In this document: one piece after another, positions 1 through 8,871 of the stretch
Position numbering within the stretch: position 1 is the stretch's first letter
Layout: every line of letters begins with the position of its first letter
Source: Candidatus Mediterraneibacter intestinigallinarum
Lineage (GTDB): Bacteria; Bacillota; Clostridia; Lachnospirales; Lachnospiraceae
DNA: 42,373 nucleotides
Assembly: GCA_019119265.1 (NCBI GenBank)
Contig: DWXI01000070.1
Location: forward strand, 1 to 42,373
Direction: 5' to 3'
Notes under the pieces: generated by a model
What the model was told of the DNA's origin: nothing
What the model saw: only the letters and a program-made list of their open reading frames with translations
The model's database searches: none
Translations under genes and position numbers: made by a program

Positions 1-78
1 AGTTCTATTACATTCAGGAAAATCTCGATGCTTTCCATTCCCTATTAACAGCAGAGAGATCTTGGATGCAAAAGAACT

Positions 79-387
79 GTGGAGCAGGAAATGGACGCAG
101 TAGAACGGGCGATCCGGGAGTGTATCGCAGAAGATGTGCTGAAGGACTTTCTGGAGAGACACAGAGCGGAGACGAAAGAAATGAGTATATTTGAATATGA
201 CCAGGAAAAACATATGAGACAGGAACGGGAAGATGCCTGGGCAGATGGCCATAGCGCCGGACTGGAAGAGGCTCGCTTGTCTATGATCATACAGATGCTC
301 AAGAACGGAATGAGCGAGGAAGATGTATCCCGTATGGCGGGAGCATCGGAGGAAGAAATCAAGAAAGCGAAGGATTTATCTTTGTAA
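79..387 (+). pseudogene. C-terminal remnant of an Rpn/PD-(D/E)XK transposase-like protein
   Basis: About 100 residues are open from a GTG at 79 (first ATG at 91). The order of features, an AVERAIRECI-like helix, then a SIFEYDQEKH-type segment, then a charged helical tail ending in a degenerate helix-turn-helix (MSEEDVSRMAGASEEEI), matches the C-terminus of the large Clostridia family annotated as Rpn/PD-(D/E)XK nuclease transposase-like proteins of roughly 300 residues. The nuclease core is missing: the same frame meets a stop at 46-48 and no ribosome binding site precedes 79 or 91. I read it as the 3' end of a gene broken by a frameshift or deletion near the window edge. The family call is from pattern recognition. 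A short free-standing protein is possible but less likely. Confidence 0.55.
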
Positions 388-419
388 AGGATGCGGGCTG
401 GTGCCCTATGATAAGCCAA

Positions 420-463
420 AAAGAGCTCGCGGAAGAATGCTGTCACTCTTCCGCGAGCTCTTT
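420..463. terminator. Bidirectional rho-independent terminator
   Basis: A perfect 17-bp inverted repeat (420-436 with 447-463) encloses a 10-nt loop. The left arm starts with an A run and the right arm ends in TTT, so it can terminate transcripts from either side. It lies between the plus-strand remnant ending at 387 and the minus-strand ABC gene ending at 501, where convergent transcription needs a stop. Confidence 0.85.
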
Positions 464-500
464 ACTGTCTTGTCGCACGGCTTATAGCCATCACGTACAA

Positions 501-2423
501 TTATGACAATTCGAGTTTTCCTGTATACAACTGATAATATGTTCCCTTCAATTTAAGAAGTTCTTCATGTGTTCCTCTCTCGATAATACGTCCATGCTCA
601 AGCACCATGATCGCATCGCTGTTGCGGATGGTGGAGAGTCTGTGGGCGATCACGAATACAGTACGTCCTTTCATCAGGTTATCCATACCTTTCTGAACGA
701 TCTGCTCGGTTCTTGTATCGATGGATGACGTTGCCTCATCCAGAATCAGTACCGGCGGATCAGCAATGGCTGCTCTGGCGATTGCGAGGAGCTGCCTCTG
801 GCCCTGGGAGAGTTCTTCTCCGTCACCGCTCAGATGGGTATCATATCCATTTGGCAGCATACGGATAAACCCGTCAGCATGAGCGAGTTTTGCTGCATTT
901 ACTACTTCTTCATCCGTTGCATCCAGTTTGCCGTAACGGATATTTTCCTTAATCGTACCTGTGAACAGATGTGTATCCTGGAGCACGATTCCCAGCGACC
1001 GTCTCAGGTCTGCTTTCTTGATCTTATTGATGTTGATATCATCGTAACGGATCTTGCCGTCCGCCACGTCATAGAACCGATTGATCAGGTTGGTAATCGT
1101 CGTCTTGCCCGCACCTGTAGATCCTACGAACGCCAGTTTCTGTCCCGGCTTCGCATAAAGAGTCAGGTCGTGAAGCACCATATGTTCCGGCGTGTAACCG
1201 AATGTCATATCATAGAAACGCACATCGCCTTTCAGCTCCTGATAAGTAACTGTTCCGTCAGCCTGATGAGGATGTTTCCACGCCCATATACCTGTACGTT
1301 CTTTGCACTCTGTAAGTGTTCCGTCCGGGTTTCGCTTTGCGTTTACGAGAGTAACATATCCATCGTCAACCTCCGGTTCCTCATCCATCATATTGAAAAT
1401 ACGCTCTGCTCCGGCAAGCGCCATGATAATAGAGTTAAACTGCTGCGCAACCTGCATAAACGGCTGTGTAAAACTCTTTGTAAACTGCAGGTACGAAGCC
1501 ATGACTCCGAGTGTTATATTTCCGATACCGACCACCGACAGAAATCCTCCCAGCACCGCTGTAAGTACAAACTGCAGGTTTCCAAGATTTCCGATGATAG
1601 GCCCCATCATACTTGCAAATGTATGGGCGTTTGAAGCGCTTGTAAACAGCCTTTCGTTCAGTTCGTCAAACTCCTGCTCCGATATTTTCTCATGGTTAAA
1701 CACTTTGATGACTCTCTGTCCGTTCATACGTTCTTCCACAAATCCTGTAATATCGGCCAGATCTATCTGCTGACGGATAAAGTATTTTCCGCTGTTTCCC
1801 GTAACCACTCTTGATACCAGCAGCATCACAATGATCATGATCACTGCAAGTACTGTCAGGATCGGACTGAGCACCAGCATAGAAATGAATGTTACTACAA
1901 TAGTAAACGCTGACATGAGTACCTGTGGTATCGACTGATTGATCATCTGTCTCAGCGTATCCGTATCATTTGTATACAGACTCATAATGGAACCGTTTGT
2001 ATGCTGGTCAAAATAACGGATCGGCAATGTCTGCATATGTTCAAACATCTCGTCTCTGACACGCTTGAGCACGCCCTGACCGATCACAACCATCATTCTG
2101 CTATATACAAATGTAGCGATAACGCCGAACAGAAAGATTGTTCCCAGCACCGCCAGCGCCGTATACAGTTCTGTGTAATCAGGATTCTGCTGACCGATCA
2201 GCGGAATGATAAAGTCGTCCAGCAGAAACTTCAGCGACAATGACACGGAGATGGAAGCTATGGAACTGATCAGGATACAGATCAGGACAACAATAAACTG
2301 TATTTTATATGTTCCGATCACATAGCCAAGCAGACGTTTTGCCGTCTTGATCGTTCCTTTCGTAACAGCCGGTCCGCCTCCCGCTCTCTGCTGAACATTG
2401 TTATTGTTCATCTGATCACTCAT
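501..2423 (-). CDS. ABC exporter half-transporter with canonical NBD
   Basis: Type I ABC exporter subunit of 640 residues: an N-terminal membrane domain with about six helices (residues ~35-330), then a nucleotide-binding domain. The NBD has Walker A GSTGAGKTT, signature LSQGQ, Walker B VLILDEATS with the catalytic Glu, and an H-loop AHR, so this half carries the complete hydrolytic Walker site. Its start is set by AAAAGGAGG at 2432-2440, which serves the ATG at 2423; a GTG at 2432 lies inside that site. It overlaps the upstream ABC gene by 8 bp, so the two are translationally coupled and probably form a heterodimeric multidrug-type exporter. About 65 residues between the membrane domain and NBD (~350-400) form a longer linker than usual. 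The substrate is unknown. Confidence 0.9.
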   Translation of the reverse strand: MSDQMNNNNVQQRAGGGPAVTKGTIKTAKRLLGYVIGTYKIQFIVVLICILISSIASISVSLSLKFLLDDFIIPLIGQQNPDYTELYTALAVLGTIFLFGVIATFVYSRMMVVIGQGVLKRVRDEMFEHMQTLPIRYFDQHTNGSIMSLYTNDTDTLRQMINQSIPQVLMSAFTIVVTFISMLVLSPILTVLAVIMIIVMLLVSRVVTGNSGKYFIRQQIDLADITGFVEERMNGQRVIKVFNHEKISEQEFDELNERLFTSASNAHTFASMMGPIIGNLGNLQFVLTAVLGGFLSVVGIGNITLGVMASYLQFTKSFTQPFMQVAQQFNSIIMALAGAERIFNMMDEEPEVDDGYVTLVNAKRNPDGTLTECKERTGIWAWKHPHQADGTVTYQELKGDVRFYDMTFGYTPEHMVLHDLTLYAKPGQKLAFVGSTGAGKTTITNLINRFYDVADGKIRYDDININKIKKADLRRSLGIVLQDTHLFTGTIKENIRYGKLDATDEEVVNAAKLAHADGFIRMLPNGYDTHLSGDGEELSQGQRQLLAIARAAIADPPVLILDEATSSIDTRTEQIVQKGMDNLMKGRTVFVIAHRLSTIRNSDAIMVLEHGRIIERGTHEELLKLKGTYYQLYTGKLELS

Positions 2424-4149
2424 CTTCGGCACCTCCTTTTATCTGTGATTCATATACTTCTCGGTATATCGCATTCGTCTTAAGGAGTTCCTCCGAGGTT
2501 CCGATTCCGTTAATCTCACCGTTATCCATGACAATGATCATATCCGCGTCTTCCACAGAAGAGATCCTCTGTGCGATTATGATCTTTGTTGTATCCGGTA
2601 TCTCTTCACGGAACGCCTGACGGATCAGCGCATCTGTCCTTGTGTCCACCGCGCTGGTAGAATCGTCAAGGATAAGAATCTTCGGTTTCTTAAGCAGAGC
2701 CCTCGCAATACACAGTCTCTGTTTCTGACCGCCGGACACATTGTTACCGCCTTCCACGATCATCGTATTATAACCGGCCGGAAACTCGCGGATAAATCCG
2801 TCTGCCTGAGCCAGCCTGCAGACCCTCTGCACTTCTTCATCGCTGGCATTCTCATCTCCCCAGCGAATATTGTCATAAATGCTCCCTGTAAAGAGGACAT
2901 TTTTCTGGAGCACCATGGATACCTGGTCTCGAAGCGCTTCCAGTCCGTACTTACGCACATCCACGCCGCCGACTTTCACACAGCCGCCCGTCACATCATA
3001 GAGTCTTGGAATCAGCTGCACAAGCGTTGATTTTGCACTTCCGGTTCCTCCGATGATACCGATAATCTGACCGCTTTTAATATGGAGATTCACGTCTTTT
3101 AAAGAAAGATTTCCGCCCTCTCCCGCATAACTGAAATCTACATGCTCGAAGTCGATATCGCCATCCACCACTTCTGTCACTGCATCAGCCGAATCTTCCA
3201 TCTCCGGAACTTCATCGAGAACTTCGGTGATACGATCGGTAGACGCCTCGGCGATCATAATCATGGTAAATACAAACGTAACCATCATCAACGACATCAG
3301 AATCTGGAGGGCATACACGATGACGCTGGTCAGTTCTCCCGTCTGCATCGCTCCGGTAATAATGCTTTCGCCGCCGATCAGTACCATGACGATAACTACC
3401 GCATAAACCGTAAACTGCATGATCGGGGAGTTCCACGCTACGATCTTCTCTGCTTTTGTAAAAAGCCTGAAAACAAGCATTGATACTTTTCCGAATTTTT
3501 CCACTTCGTGGTCTGCACGGACATAGGCTTTTACTACTCTTGCCGCATTGACATTTTCCTGAACCGTATTGTTGAGCACATCGTATTCGTCGAATACCTG
3601 AACAAAATGAGGATGAGCTTTCTTTGCAATAAAGATAAGCGCTCCCCCCAGAATCGGCACAGTGATCAACATGATCACCGCGATCTTGACGCTGATCGTC
3701 AGAGTCATGATCAGCGACAGAACTATCATGATCGGCGCTCTGGCCAGAAGGCGGATCGTAAACATATATGCCATCTGGACATTTGTAATATCCGTCGTCA
3801 TTCGCGTCACAAGACTGGACGTTGAGAAATGATCGATATTTCCAAATGAGAAATCCTGTATTTTATAAAAAATATCATGGCGAAGATTCTTCGCATATCC
3901 TGACGAAGCAATTGCACCCATCTGCCCCGCCTTAGCGCCGAACGCCAGAGCCAGCATTGCCATAACAACGAGAAGTAAGCCTGTCCTTACAATATATCCC
4001 ATATCTCCATTTGCAATGCCGATATCAATTATATTCGCCATCAGAAGTGGGATCAGTACTTCCATAAGCACCTCAAGACATACAAGCACAGGGGTCAGAA
4101 ATGATTCGCGCTTATATTCTCTGACAGAACGAAGTAATTTTCTATTCAT
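2416..4149 (-). CDS. ABC exporter half-transporter with degenerate NBD
   Basis: A 577-residue membrane domain plus NBD. The NBD departs from consensus at two catalytic places: Walker A reads GGTGSAKST (Ala for the Gly before Lys), and Walker B ends LILDDSTS, with Asp in place of the catalytic Glu. The signature VSGGQ and an AQR sequence where the H-loop His normally sits are also visible. Such a half is the expected degenerate partner in heterodimeric exporters of the BmrCD/TM287-288 type, in which only one composite ATP site hydrolyses fast. It overlaps marR by 8 bp upstream and the second ABC gene by 8 bp downstream, so all three are one transcript. Drug efflux is inferred from the MarR context only. 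Confidence 0.9.
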   Translation of the reverse strand: MNRKLLRSVREYKRESFLTPVLVCLEVLMEVLIPLLMANIIDIGIANGDMGYIVRTGLLLVVMAMLALAFGAKAGQMGAIASSGYAKNLRHDIFYKIQDFSFGNIDHFSTSSLVTRMTTDITNVQMAYMFTIRLLARAPIMIVLSLIMTLTISVKIAVIMLITVPILGGALIFIAKKAHPHFVQVFDEYDVLNNTVQENVNAARVVKAYVRADHEVEKFGKVSMLVFRLFTKAEKIVAWNSPIMQFTVYAVVIVMVLIGGESIITGAMQTGELTSVIVYALQILMSLMMVTFVFTMIMIAEASTDRITEVLDEVPEMEDSADAVTEVVDGDIDFEHVDFSYAGEGGNLSLKDVNLHIKSGQIIGIIGGTGSAKSTLVQLIPRLYDVTGGCVKVGGVDVRKYGLEALRDQVSMVLQKNVLFTGSIYDNIRWGDENASDEEVQRVCRLAQADGFIREFPAGYNTMIVEGGNNVSGGQKQRLCIARALLKKPKILILDDSTSAVDTRTDALIRQAFREEIPDTTKIIIAQRISSVEDADMIIVMDNGEINGIGTSEELLKTNAIYREVYESQIKGGAEDE

Positions 4150-4639
4150 GGTCTGTTATCTCCTCTCTCCTTTTTTCGTCTACCGACAAATTAACGGACA
4201 TCTGCCCCAATACCTCCAGACATATATCCAGCTTCTCTTCATCAATGCCTTTTCTCAGCAGGTCCTCAATATAATGGATATTTCCGAGGATATGCTTCCT
4301 TACGCTCTTCGCTTTTTCAGTAGGCACCAGTTTTTTCAACCGCGCGTCCTGCTTGACCGGTTCCCTGGTAATAAACCCGTTCTTCTCCAGGATCTGCAGA
4401 ATGCCTGTGGCTGTAGACCGACGGATCTGAAATTCTTTCTCTATGTCTTTCTGATATATATCCCGCTGCAGTGACTGAAACAGAATATAGTGAAGCACCA
4501 GCCTCTGCATATTTGTCTTCAGACTGTCTTCTGACTCATGCATACACATCTGCCGCTTCAGCTGATGAGAAAGCGTATTGATCATCCTTCCCACATCGTG
4601 ACCAGGGGCCCGGCCACTTCGGATATTCGTATCGCACAT
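4142..4639 (-). CDS. MarR-family transcriptional regulator
   Basis: A 165-residue winged-helix protein. The DNA-recognition helix region (DIEKEFQIRRSTATGILQIL) is followed by the wing (NGFITREPVKQDARLKKLVPT), with flanking dimerisation helices, as in MarR regulators. The first in-frame codon is GTG at 4651, but a GGAAGGA sequence lies only 1-2 nt before it, so the ATG at 4639 is preferred; neither start has ideal spacing. It is first in an overlapping operon with two ABC exporter genes. A palindrome over its own transcription start suggests autorepression relieved by a ligand. The inducer cannot be read from sequence. Confidence 0.9.
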   Translation of the reverse strand: MCDTNIRSGRAPGHDVGRMINTLSHQLKRQMCMHESEDSLKTNMQRLVLHYILFQSLQRDIYQKDIEKEFQIRRSTATGILQILEKNGFITREPVKQDARLKKLVPTEKAKSVRKHILGNIHYIEDLLRKGIDEEKLDICLEVLGQMSVNLSVDEKRREEITDHE

Positions 4640-4667
4640 CTTCCGCCGCACATCCTTCCAAAATAAT

Positions 4668-4685
4668 TTGTTCGGTAACTAACAA
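4668..4685. promoter_or_regulatory. Probable MarR operator palindrome
   Basis: An 18-bp imperfect palindrome (minus strand TTGTTAGTTACCGAACAA) has 7 of 9 symmetric pairs. It begins just downstream of the -10 box of the marR promoter, so it covers the transcription start. Size, AT-rich outer half-sites and position fit a MarR-type operator; binding is inferred. Confidence 0.6.
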
Positions 4686-4688
4686 TAA

Positions 4689-4717
4689 AGTATATGCGGA
4701 TATTTTTTTATTGTCAA
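4689..4717 (-). promoter_or_regulatory. Sigma-A promoter of the marR-ABC operon
   Basis: On the minus strand, TTGACA (4717-4712) and TATACT (4694-4689) are separated by exactly 17 nt. The -35 is perfect and the -10 has one deviation. The inferred start, near 4682, lies inside the palindrome at 4668-4685. Confidence 0.8.
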
Positions 4718-4858
4718 TCCTTAAAATGTTTCCTTATTGTATCAAATTTTCGTCGGATAAATTACAGATTTTACATATTATTATCAATGTGTATGATATT
4801 TTAACGAAATTATTTCATTTTATAGGCAAGAAGTATAGAAAAGTAACAAAAAAGTATG

Positions 4859-4864
4859 TATAAT
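4859..4864 (+). promoter_or_regulatory. Candidate -10 box for glgCD
   Basis: A consensus TATAAT stands 33 nt before the glgC start in a very AT-rich region. No good -35 is found 16-18 nt upstream (TAGAAA is the best), so activation or a nonstandard -35 is possible. The ribosome binding site is GAGAGGG at about 4884-4890. Confidence 0.4.
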
Positions 4865-4897
4865 AAAGGACAGTAAGAATGAAAGAGAGGGCTTATT

Positions 4898-6037
4898 ATG
4901 AAGCAAAATAACATGTTAGCTATGATCTTAGCCGGCGGCCGCGGATCACGTCTTCATGATCTGACGAAAAAAGTAGCAAAGCCGGCTGTTTCATATGGCG
5001 GAAAATACCGTATCATCGATTTTCCCCTCAGCAACTGTGCAAATAGCGGTATCGATGTTGTCGGCGTACTCACGCAGTATGAATCTGTTCTCCTTAACAG
5101 CTATGTAGCCGCAGGACGGCGCTGGGGCCTGGATGCAAAAGACAGCGGCGTTTATGTTCTGCCGCCGCGTGAGAAATCCGATGCGGATCTTGACGTATAC
5201 AGAGGAACTGCGGATGCGATCTCACAGAATATCGACTTTATCGACACATATTCGCCGGAATACCTGCTGATCCTTTCCGGTGATCATATCTATAAAATGA
5301 ACTATGCCAAGATGCTCGCATATCATAAAGAGTGTCAGTCAGACGCTACGATCGCGGTAATCGAAGTTCCTATGAAAGAGGCAAGCCGTTTCGGCATCAT
5401 GAATACAAACGAGACAGGCCGTATCATTGAGTTTGAGGAAAAACCTGAACACCCCAAGAGCAATCTGGCATCTATGGGTATTTATATTTTTAACTGGAAA
5501 ACGCTCCGCAAAATGCTTCAGGCTGACATGAAAGATCCTGATTCTTCTCACGATTTCGGAAAAGATATCATCCCCACACTTTTAAAAGAAGGGAAAAATG
5601 TCTTTGCCTATAAATATAAAGGCTACTGGAAAGACGTAGGAACAATCGATTCCCTCTGGGAAGCAAACATGGATCTCCTCAGCAAAAACAATGAACTTGA
5701 CTTAAACGATCCTTCATGGAAGATCTACACAGAAGATGTAACCGCACTTCCGCAATACATAGGAGCTGACGCGGTGATCGACCGGGCGTTTATCACACAG
5801 GGATGTGTTGTAGACGGCGAGGTAAAGAATTCTGTTCTGTTTACCAACGCGAAAGTTGCAGCCGGCGCCAAAGTTATCGACAGCGTACTCATGCCAGGGG
5901 CTGAAGTAGCGGAGGGAGCCGTTGTTACACGCGCCCTCGTAGCCGATGGAATCAAGATAGGCAAAAATGCCGTTGTCGGCAGCGCGGACAGTGAGAATAT
6001 CGAACTTGTTGCAAAACGTGTAAAGGGGGACGAATAA
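4898..6037 (+). CDS. glgC: Glucose-1-phosphate adenylyltransferase, catalytic subunit
   Basis: Makes ADP-glucose and pyrophosphate from ATP and glucose-1-phosphate, the committed step of bacterial glycogen synthesis. The nucleotidyltransferase motif [13 protein letters not shown] is intact at residues ~11-23, followed by [15 protein letters not shown], the Asp-containing [11 protein letters not shown], the FEEKP motif and the substrate-site [10 protein letters not shown] left-handed beta-helix of hexapeptide repeats forms the C-terminus. The length, 379 residues, fits Firmicute GlgC. The gene is followed after 1 nt by glgD, so the two are translationally coupled, as in Bacillus-type GlgC/GlgD enzymes. 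Other glycogen genes (glgA, glgB, glgP) are not in the window. Confidence 0.96.
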   Translation: MKQNNMLAMILAGGRGSRLHDLTKKVAKPAVSYGGKYRIIDFPLSNCANSGIDVVGVLTQYESVLLNSYVAAGRRWGLDAKDSGVYVLPPREKSDADLDVYRGTADAISQNIDFIDTYSPEYLLILSGDHIYKMNYAKMLAYHKECQSDATIAVIEVPMKEASRFGIMNTNETGRIIEFEEKPEHPKSNLASMGIYIFNWKTLRKMLQADMKDPDSSHDFGKDIIPTLLKEGKNVFAYKYKGYWKDVGTIDSLWEANMDLLSKNNELDLNDPSWKIYTEDVTALPQYIGADAVIDRAFITQGCVVDGEVKNSVLFTNAKVAAGAKVIDSVLMPGAEVAEGAVVTRALVADGIKIGKNAVVGSADSENIELVAKRVKGDE

Positions 6038-6038
6038 T

Positions 6039-7154
6039 ATGAATAAGGCATTTGGAATCGTTAATTTTGCCGGAAATCACATTCAGGTAGACGGCCTTCA
6101 GCAATACCGCCCTGTAGGAGCATTCTCCTTCCTCGGCAGATACCGCATTATTGATTTCCCGATTTCTAATATGAGCAACAGCGGAATTGATAATATTCAG
6201 GTCTATGTACGCAGAAAACCCCGCTCCCTGACAGAACATCTCGGCACCGGGCGTCACTATAACATCAACTCCAAGCGGGGCAATCTGAGTATAATGTATG
6301 CAGAAGACGGACAGGTCGGCAACATCTACAGCACAGACATCGCAGCTTACATCGAAAACATGGATTGCATCGAGCGTATGTCTCAGCCGTATGTAGTCAT
6401 TGCTCCAAGCTATATGATCTATACGGCGGACTACAGTGAGTTTATTGATGCTCACATAGAGTCCGGCGCTGACATTTCTATGATGTATCATTCTGTAGAT
6501 AATGCAAAAGAGGCATTCTTAAGCTGTGACACACTTAATATCAACAAGCAGAAAGGAGTACTCTCTATCGAGCCTAACCGCGGGAATGCAAAAAACAGAA
6601 ACATTTCCATGGATACATATGTAATGACAAAAGAGCTCTTCATTGACCTTGTCAATAAAGCTCATAAGACTTCTTCCATGTATACACTTGCCGACATTAT
6701 CGACGAGGAGTGTGAGAATCTTGATATCCGGGCGGTAGGACACAGAGGATATTTCGCTGCGATCACAGACTTCAAGAGCTACTATGACGCTAATATGGCT
6801 CTGATCAATCTGAAAAACGCCATGAACCTGTTCGACGACGAGTGGCCGATATATACCCGTACAAATGACTCCTGTCCGACACAATATTTTGAGGACAGCA
6901 AGGTAATTTCCTCTGTTGTATCCAACGGCTGTCTGATCGACGGAACCGTAGAAAATTCTATCATCGGCAGAGGATGCATCATCAAACCGGGAGCTATTGT
7001 AAAGAACTGCGTCGTCTCCGCTGATGTTGTCATCGGAAAAGGCGTTCATGTAGAGAATATGATGGTTGACAAGCACGCAAAACTCATTCGCGGCAAGAGG
7101 ATCATCGCTTCACCGGAGAAACCGGGATATATCAAGAGAGGAGATATGCTGTAA
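6039..7154 (+). CDS. glgD: Glycogen biosynthesis protein GlgD
   Basis: A 371-residue GlgC paralogue that partners GlgC in Firmicute ADP-glucose pyrophosphorylase. It keeps the fold (YRIIDFPISNMSNSGI near residue 36 and C-terminal hexapeptide repeats such as SIIGRGCIIKPGAIV) but lacks the GGRGxRL nucleotide loop at its N-terminus, so it is not expected to catalyse alone. In studied Firmicutes GlgD raises GlgC activity. Its ribosome binding site (AAAGGGGGACG) lies in the last codons of glgC. A strong palindrome 130 bp downstream (7284-7343) may end the transcript. Confidence 0.95.
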   Translation: MNKAFGIVNFAGNHIQVDGLQQYRPVGAFSFLGRYRIIDFPISNMSNSGIDNIQVYVRRKPRSLTEHLGTGRHYNINSKRGNLSIMYAEDGQVGNIYSTDIAAYIENMDCIERMSQPYVVIAPSYMIYTADYSEFIDAHIESGADISMMYHSVDNAKEAFLSCDTLNINKQKGVLSIEPNRGNAKNRNISMDTYVMTKELFIDLVNKAHKTSSMYTLADIIDEECENLDIRAVGHRGYFAAITDFKSYYDANMALINLKNAMNLFDDEWPIYTRTNDSCPTQYFEDSKVISSVVSNGCLIDGTVENSIIGRGCIIKPGAIVKNCVVSADVVIGKGVHVENMMVDKHAKLIRGKRIIASPEKPGYIKRGDML

Positions 7155-7210
7155 GGTATAATTCGTGTTTGTTGTATAGATTATTCTGTAGAAAGCAGAA
7201 AAGGGGCTGA

Positions 7211-7423
7211 TCTGAATTGCGGACGCTGAGAGGAGCGGATACTGTAACGCCATGCCGGCCCGCTTCTCCTCATCCCCTGGAATCCCTGTTAAAAAACGGA
7301 AATGCTCGTTCATTGGAACTTGCATTTCCGTTTTTTAACAGGGAGAACCAGGTGTATTCGGAACGCTCCTGCCTTAATGCATGGCTTATACAGTATCCGC
7401 TCCTCGCAGCTGGCGCATCAGAT
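7211..7423. repeat. 213-bp nested palindromic element
   Basis: This element fills most of the gap between glgD and the convergent ATPase gene. A perfect 17-bp outer inverted repeat (7230-7246 with 7389-7405) is extended outward by an imperfect match to about 7211 and 7423. Inside are CCTGG/CCAGG and GCCATGC/GCATGGC pairs and, at the centre, a perfect 22-bp repeat. The small open frames on both strands are by-products of the symmetry. The architecture suggests a MITE-like or other dispersed repeat; copies elsewhere could not be checked. Confidence 0.6.
7284..7343. terminator. Central 22-bp hairpin, probable bidirectional terminator
   Basis: The arms at 7284-7305 and 7322-7343 are perfectly complementary over 22 bp with a 16-nt loop. 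A/T tracts inside the arms would weaken a U-tract model, but the position between convergent genes (glgD, plus; the ATPase, minus) fits a shared transcription stop. Confidence 0.55.
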
Positions 7424-7505
7424 GGCGTCTTTTTGTATCTGCACCATATTCTATAAACAAACATTCCTAAAACGGGAAGTAAGAGCACTCATGGAGCATT
7501 GAGCG

Positions 7506-8714
7506 TTATTTATCTGTCAGGCCGAGAAGCCAGTCTCTGGCATTGATCCGGCGTATCCCGTCATACTGTGTTTCCGGGTCATCATCAAGCGTCAGGATCA
7601 TTTTGGGATAGTGATCCCGGATTGCCATAAGCGGTCTCAGTTCCCGTTCCAGCGTCTTTTCATCCCGCACAGAAAGGGCAACCTGATAATACCGTATTCC
7701 TTTGCTGTTCTGTGCGACAAAATCGACTTCGAAAGAATCAATTTTACCCACATATACGTCATATCCTCTGCGGAGCAGCTCCAGATACACCACATTTTCC
7801 AGGATATGCCCCGCATCCATCTGCCTTGAGCCCAGCAGCATATAGCGAAGTCCTATATCAACAACATAATACTTTTCTAAGGTCTTCAAATATTGCTTCC
7901 CTTTTATGTTATACCGTTTTGCCTGGTAAATAATATAGCTTTCTGTCAAAGCCCCCAGATATTTCTCTACCGTTTTCGTGTCAATTTTCCGTCCATCGGA
8001 AGTCATCGTATCCGCAATCTTCTTAGAAGAAAGAGGATTCCCGATGTTATCAAACACAAACCGCAGGACACTTTTGAGCATCATGGTATCTGTAATTTTC
8101 TTCCGGCTTACAATATCCTTGACAACAATTGTATTGTACAGACCTTCCAGATAATCTTTGATTTCATCGGGCTGTCCTTTCAGTTCCAAGGTATAGGGGA
8201 ACGAACTGTTTTCCAGATATTCTGTGTATTTCACACCTCTGTCTGTCATGCTGCCCGTGCTCTCCATATATTCTTTAAAGGACAATGGAAGCATTTCAAT
8301 CTGCACATACCGCCCGGAAAGCAGGGTCGCGATCTCACTGGAAAGCATATAGGCATTGGAGCCGGTGATATAAATATCCACATTTTTCTTAATATGCAGG
8401 CTGTCCACCACTTTTGGGAAATCCTCAACATGCTGGATTTCATCCAGGAAAATATAAGTCATTTTCCCCAGAACCAGCCGTTCTTTTAAATATGCATATA
8501 GTTTCCGGTAATCTGTCAGTTCTTCAAAATCGATATCCTCAAAATTTATTGAAATAATCTGTTCCTCTTCTGTTCCTTGTTCCAGCAGCCAGTTCTGATA
8601 AATCTCCAACAGGGTAGATTTCCCGCATCTGCGGATGCCTGTAACAACCTTAATGAGCTGTTTATCTTTGAAAGCAATCAGTTTATCCAGATATTCTTTC
8701 CGTTGAAGCACCAT
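7506..8714 (-). CDS. AAA ATPase with DUF4143 C-terminal domain
   Basis: A 402-residue member of the AAA_14/DUF4143 family, common in Bacteroidetes and Clostridia and of unknown biological role. The N-terminal ATPase has the P-loop GIRRCGKSTLL near residues 25-35 and Walker B YIFLDEIQHV. The C-terminal DUF4143 part (YYVVDIGLRYMLLGSRQ, then ENVVYLELLRRGYDVYVGKI, then EVDFVA) resembles a PD-(D/E)XK nuclease fold. The start is taken at the second of two close ATGs (8720 and 8714), because the GGTGG of the upstream AAGGGTGG sequence is 7 nt from 8714. A further upstream in-frame ATG (8774) would lie inside a terminator. The gene stands alone between a repeat and the hydratase gene, with its own promoter, and looks like accessory DNA. 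Confidence 0.85.
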   Translation of the reverse strand: MVLQRKEYLDKLIAFKDKQLIKVVTGIRRCGKSTLLEIYQNWLLEQGTEEEQIISINFEDIDFEELTDYRKLYAYLKERLVLGKMTYIFLDEIQHVEDFPKVVDSLHIKKNVDIYITGSNAYMLSSEIATLLSGRYVQIEMLPLSFKEYMESTGSMTDRGVKYTEYLENSSFPYTLELKGQPDEIKDYLEGLYNTIVVKDIVSRKKITDTMMLKSVLRFVFDNIGNPLSSKKIADTMTSDGRKIDTKTVEKYLGALTESYIIYQAKRYNIKGKQYLKTLEKYYVVDIGLRYMLLGSRQMDAGHILENVVYLELLRRGYDVYVGKIDSFEVDFVAQNSKGIRYYQVALSVRDEKTLERELRPLMAIRDHYPKMILTLDDDPETQYDGIRRINARDWLLGLTDK

Positions 8715-8745
8715 GAGCATACCACCCTTCTCATTTTTTAAGGTT

Positions 8746-8774
8746 AGTATATCCCAAATCAAAAAAAAAATCAA
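8746..8774 (-). promoter_or_regulatory. Candidate promoter of the ATPase gene
   Basis: On the minus strand TTGATT (8774-8769) lies 17 nt before TATACT (8751-8746). The -35 falls within the last bases of the terminator stem and its T tract. The start predicted near 8739 leaves a leader of about 25 nt. Confidence 0.5.
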
Positions 8775-8810
8775 AAGTTTTTGGAGCGCAATCCAAAAAC
8801 TTTTGATTTT
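8767..8810 (-). terminator. Rho-independent terminator of the hydratase gene
   Basis: A perfect 19-bp stem (8767-8785 with 8792-8810) has a 6-nt loop. Read on the minus strand it is followed by ten Ts, the textbook form. It lies about 60 bp after the stop codon of the hydratase gene. Confidence 0.9.
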
Positions 8811-8871
8811 TCGTCATTTTTAGGAATATATCTCTAATTTAGTCCAAAATCAGATCTGATATATACGAAAT

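Noticed and set aside
7217-7502. Several 70-80 codon frames on both strands between glgD and the ATPase gene
   Set aside because: They arise from the palindrome, as shown by near-identical peptides on the two strands, and lack start signals.
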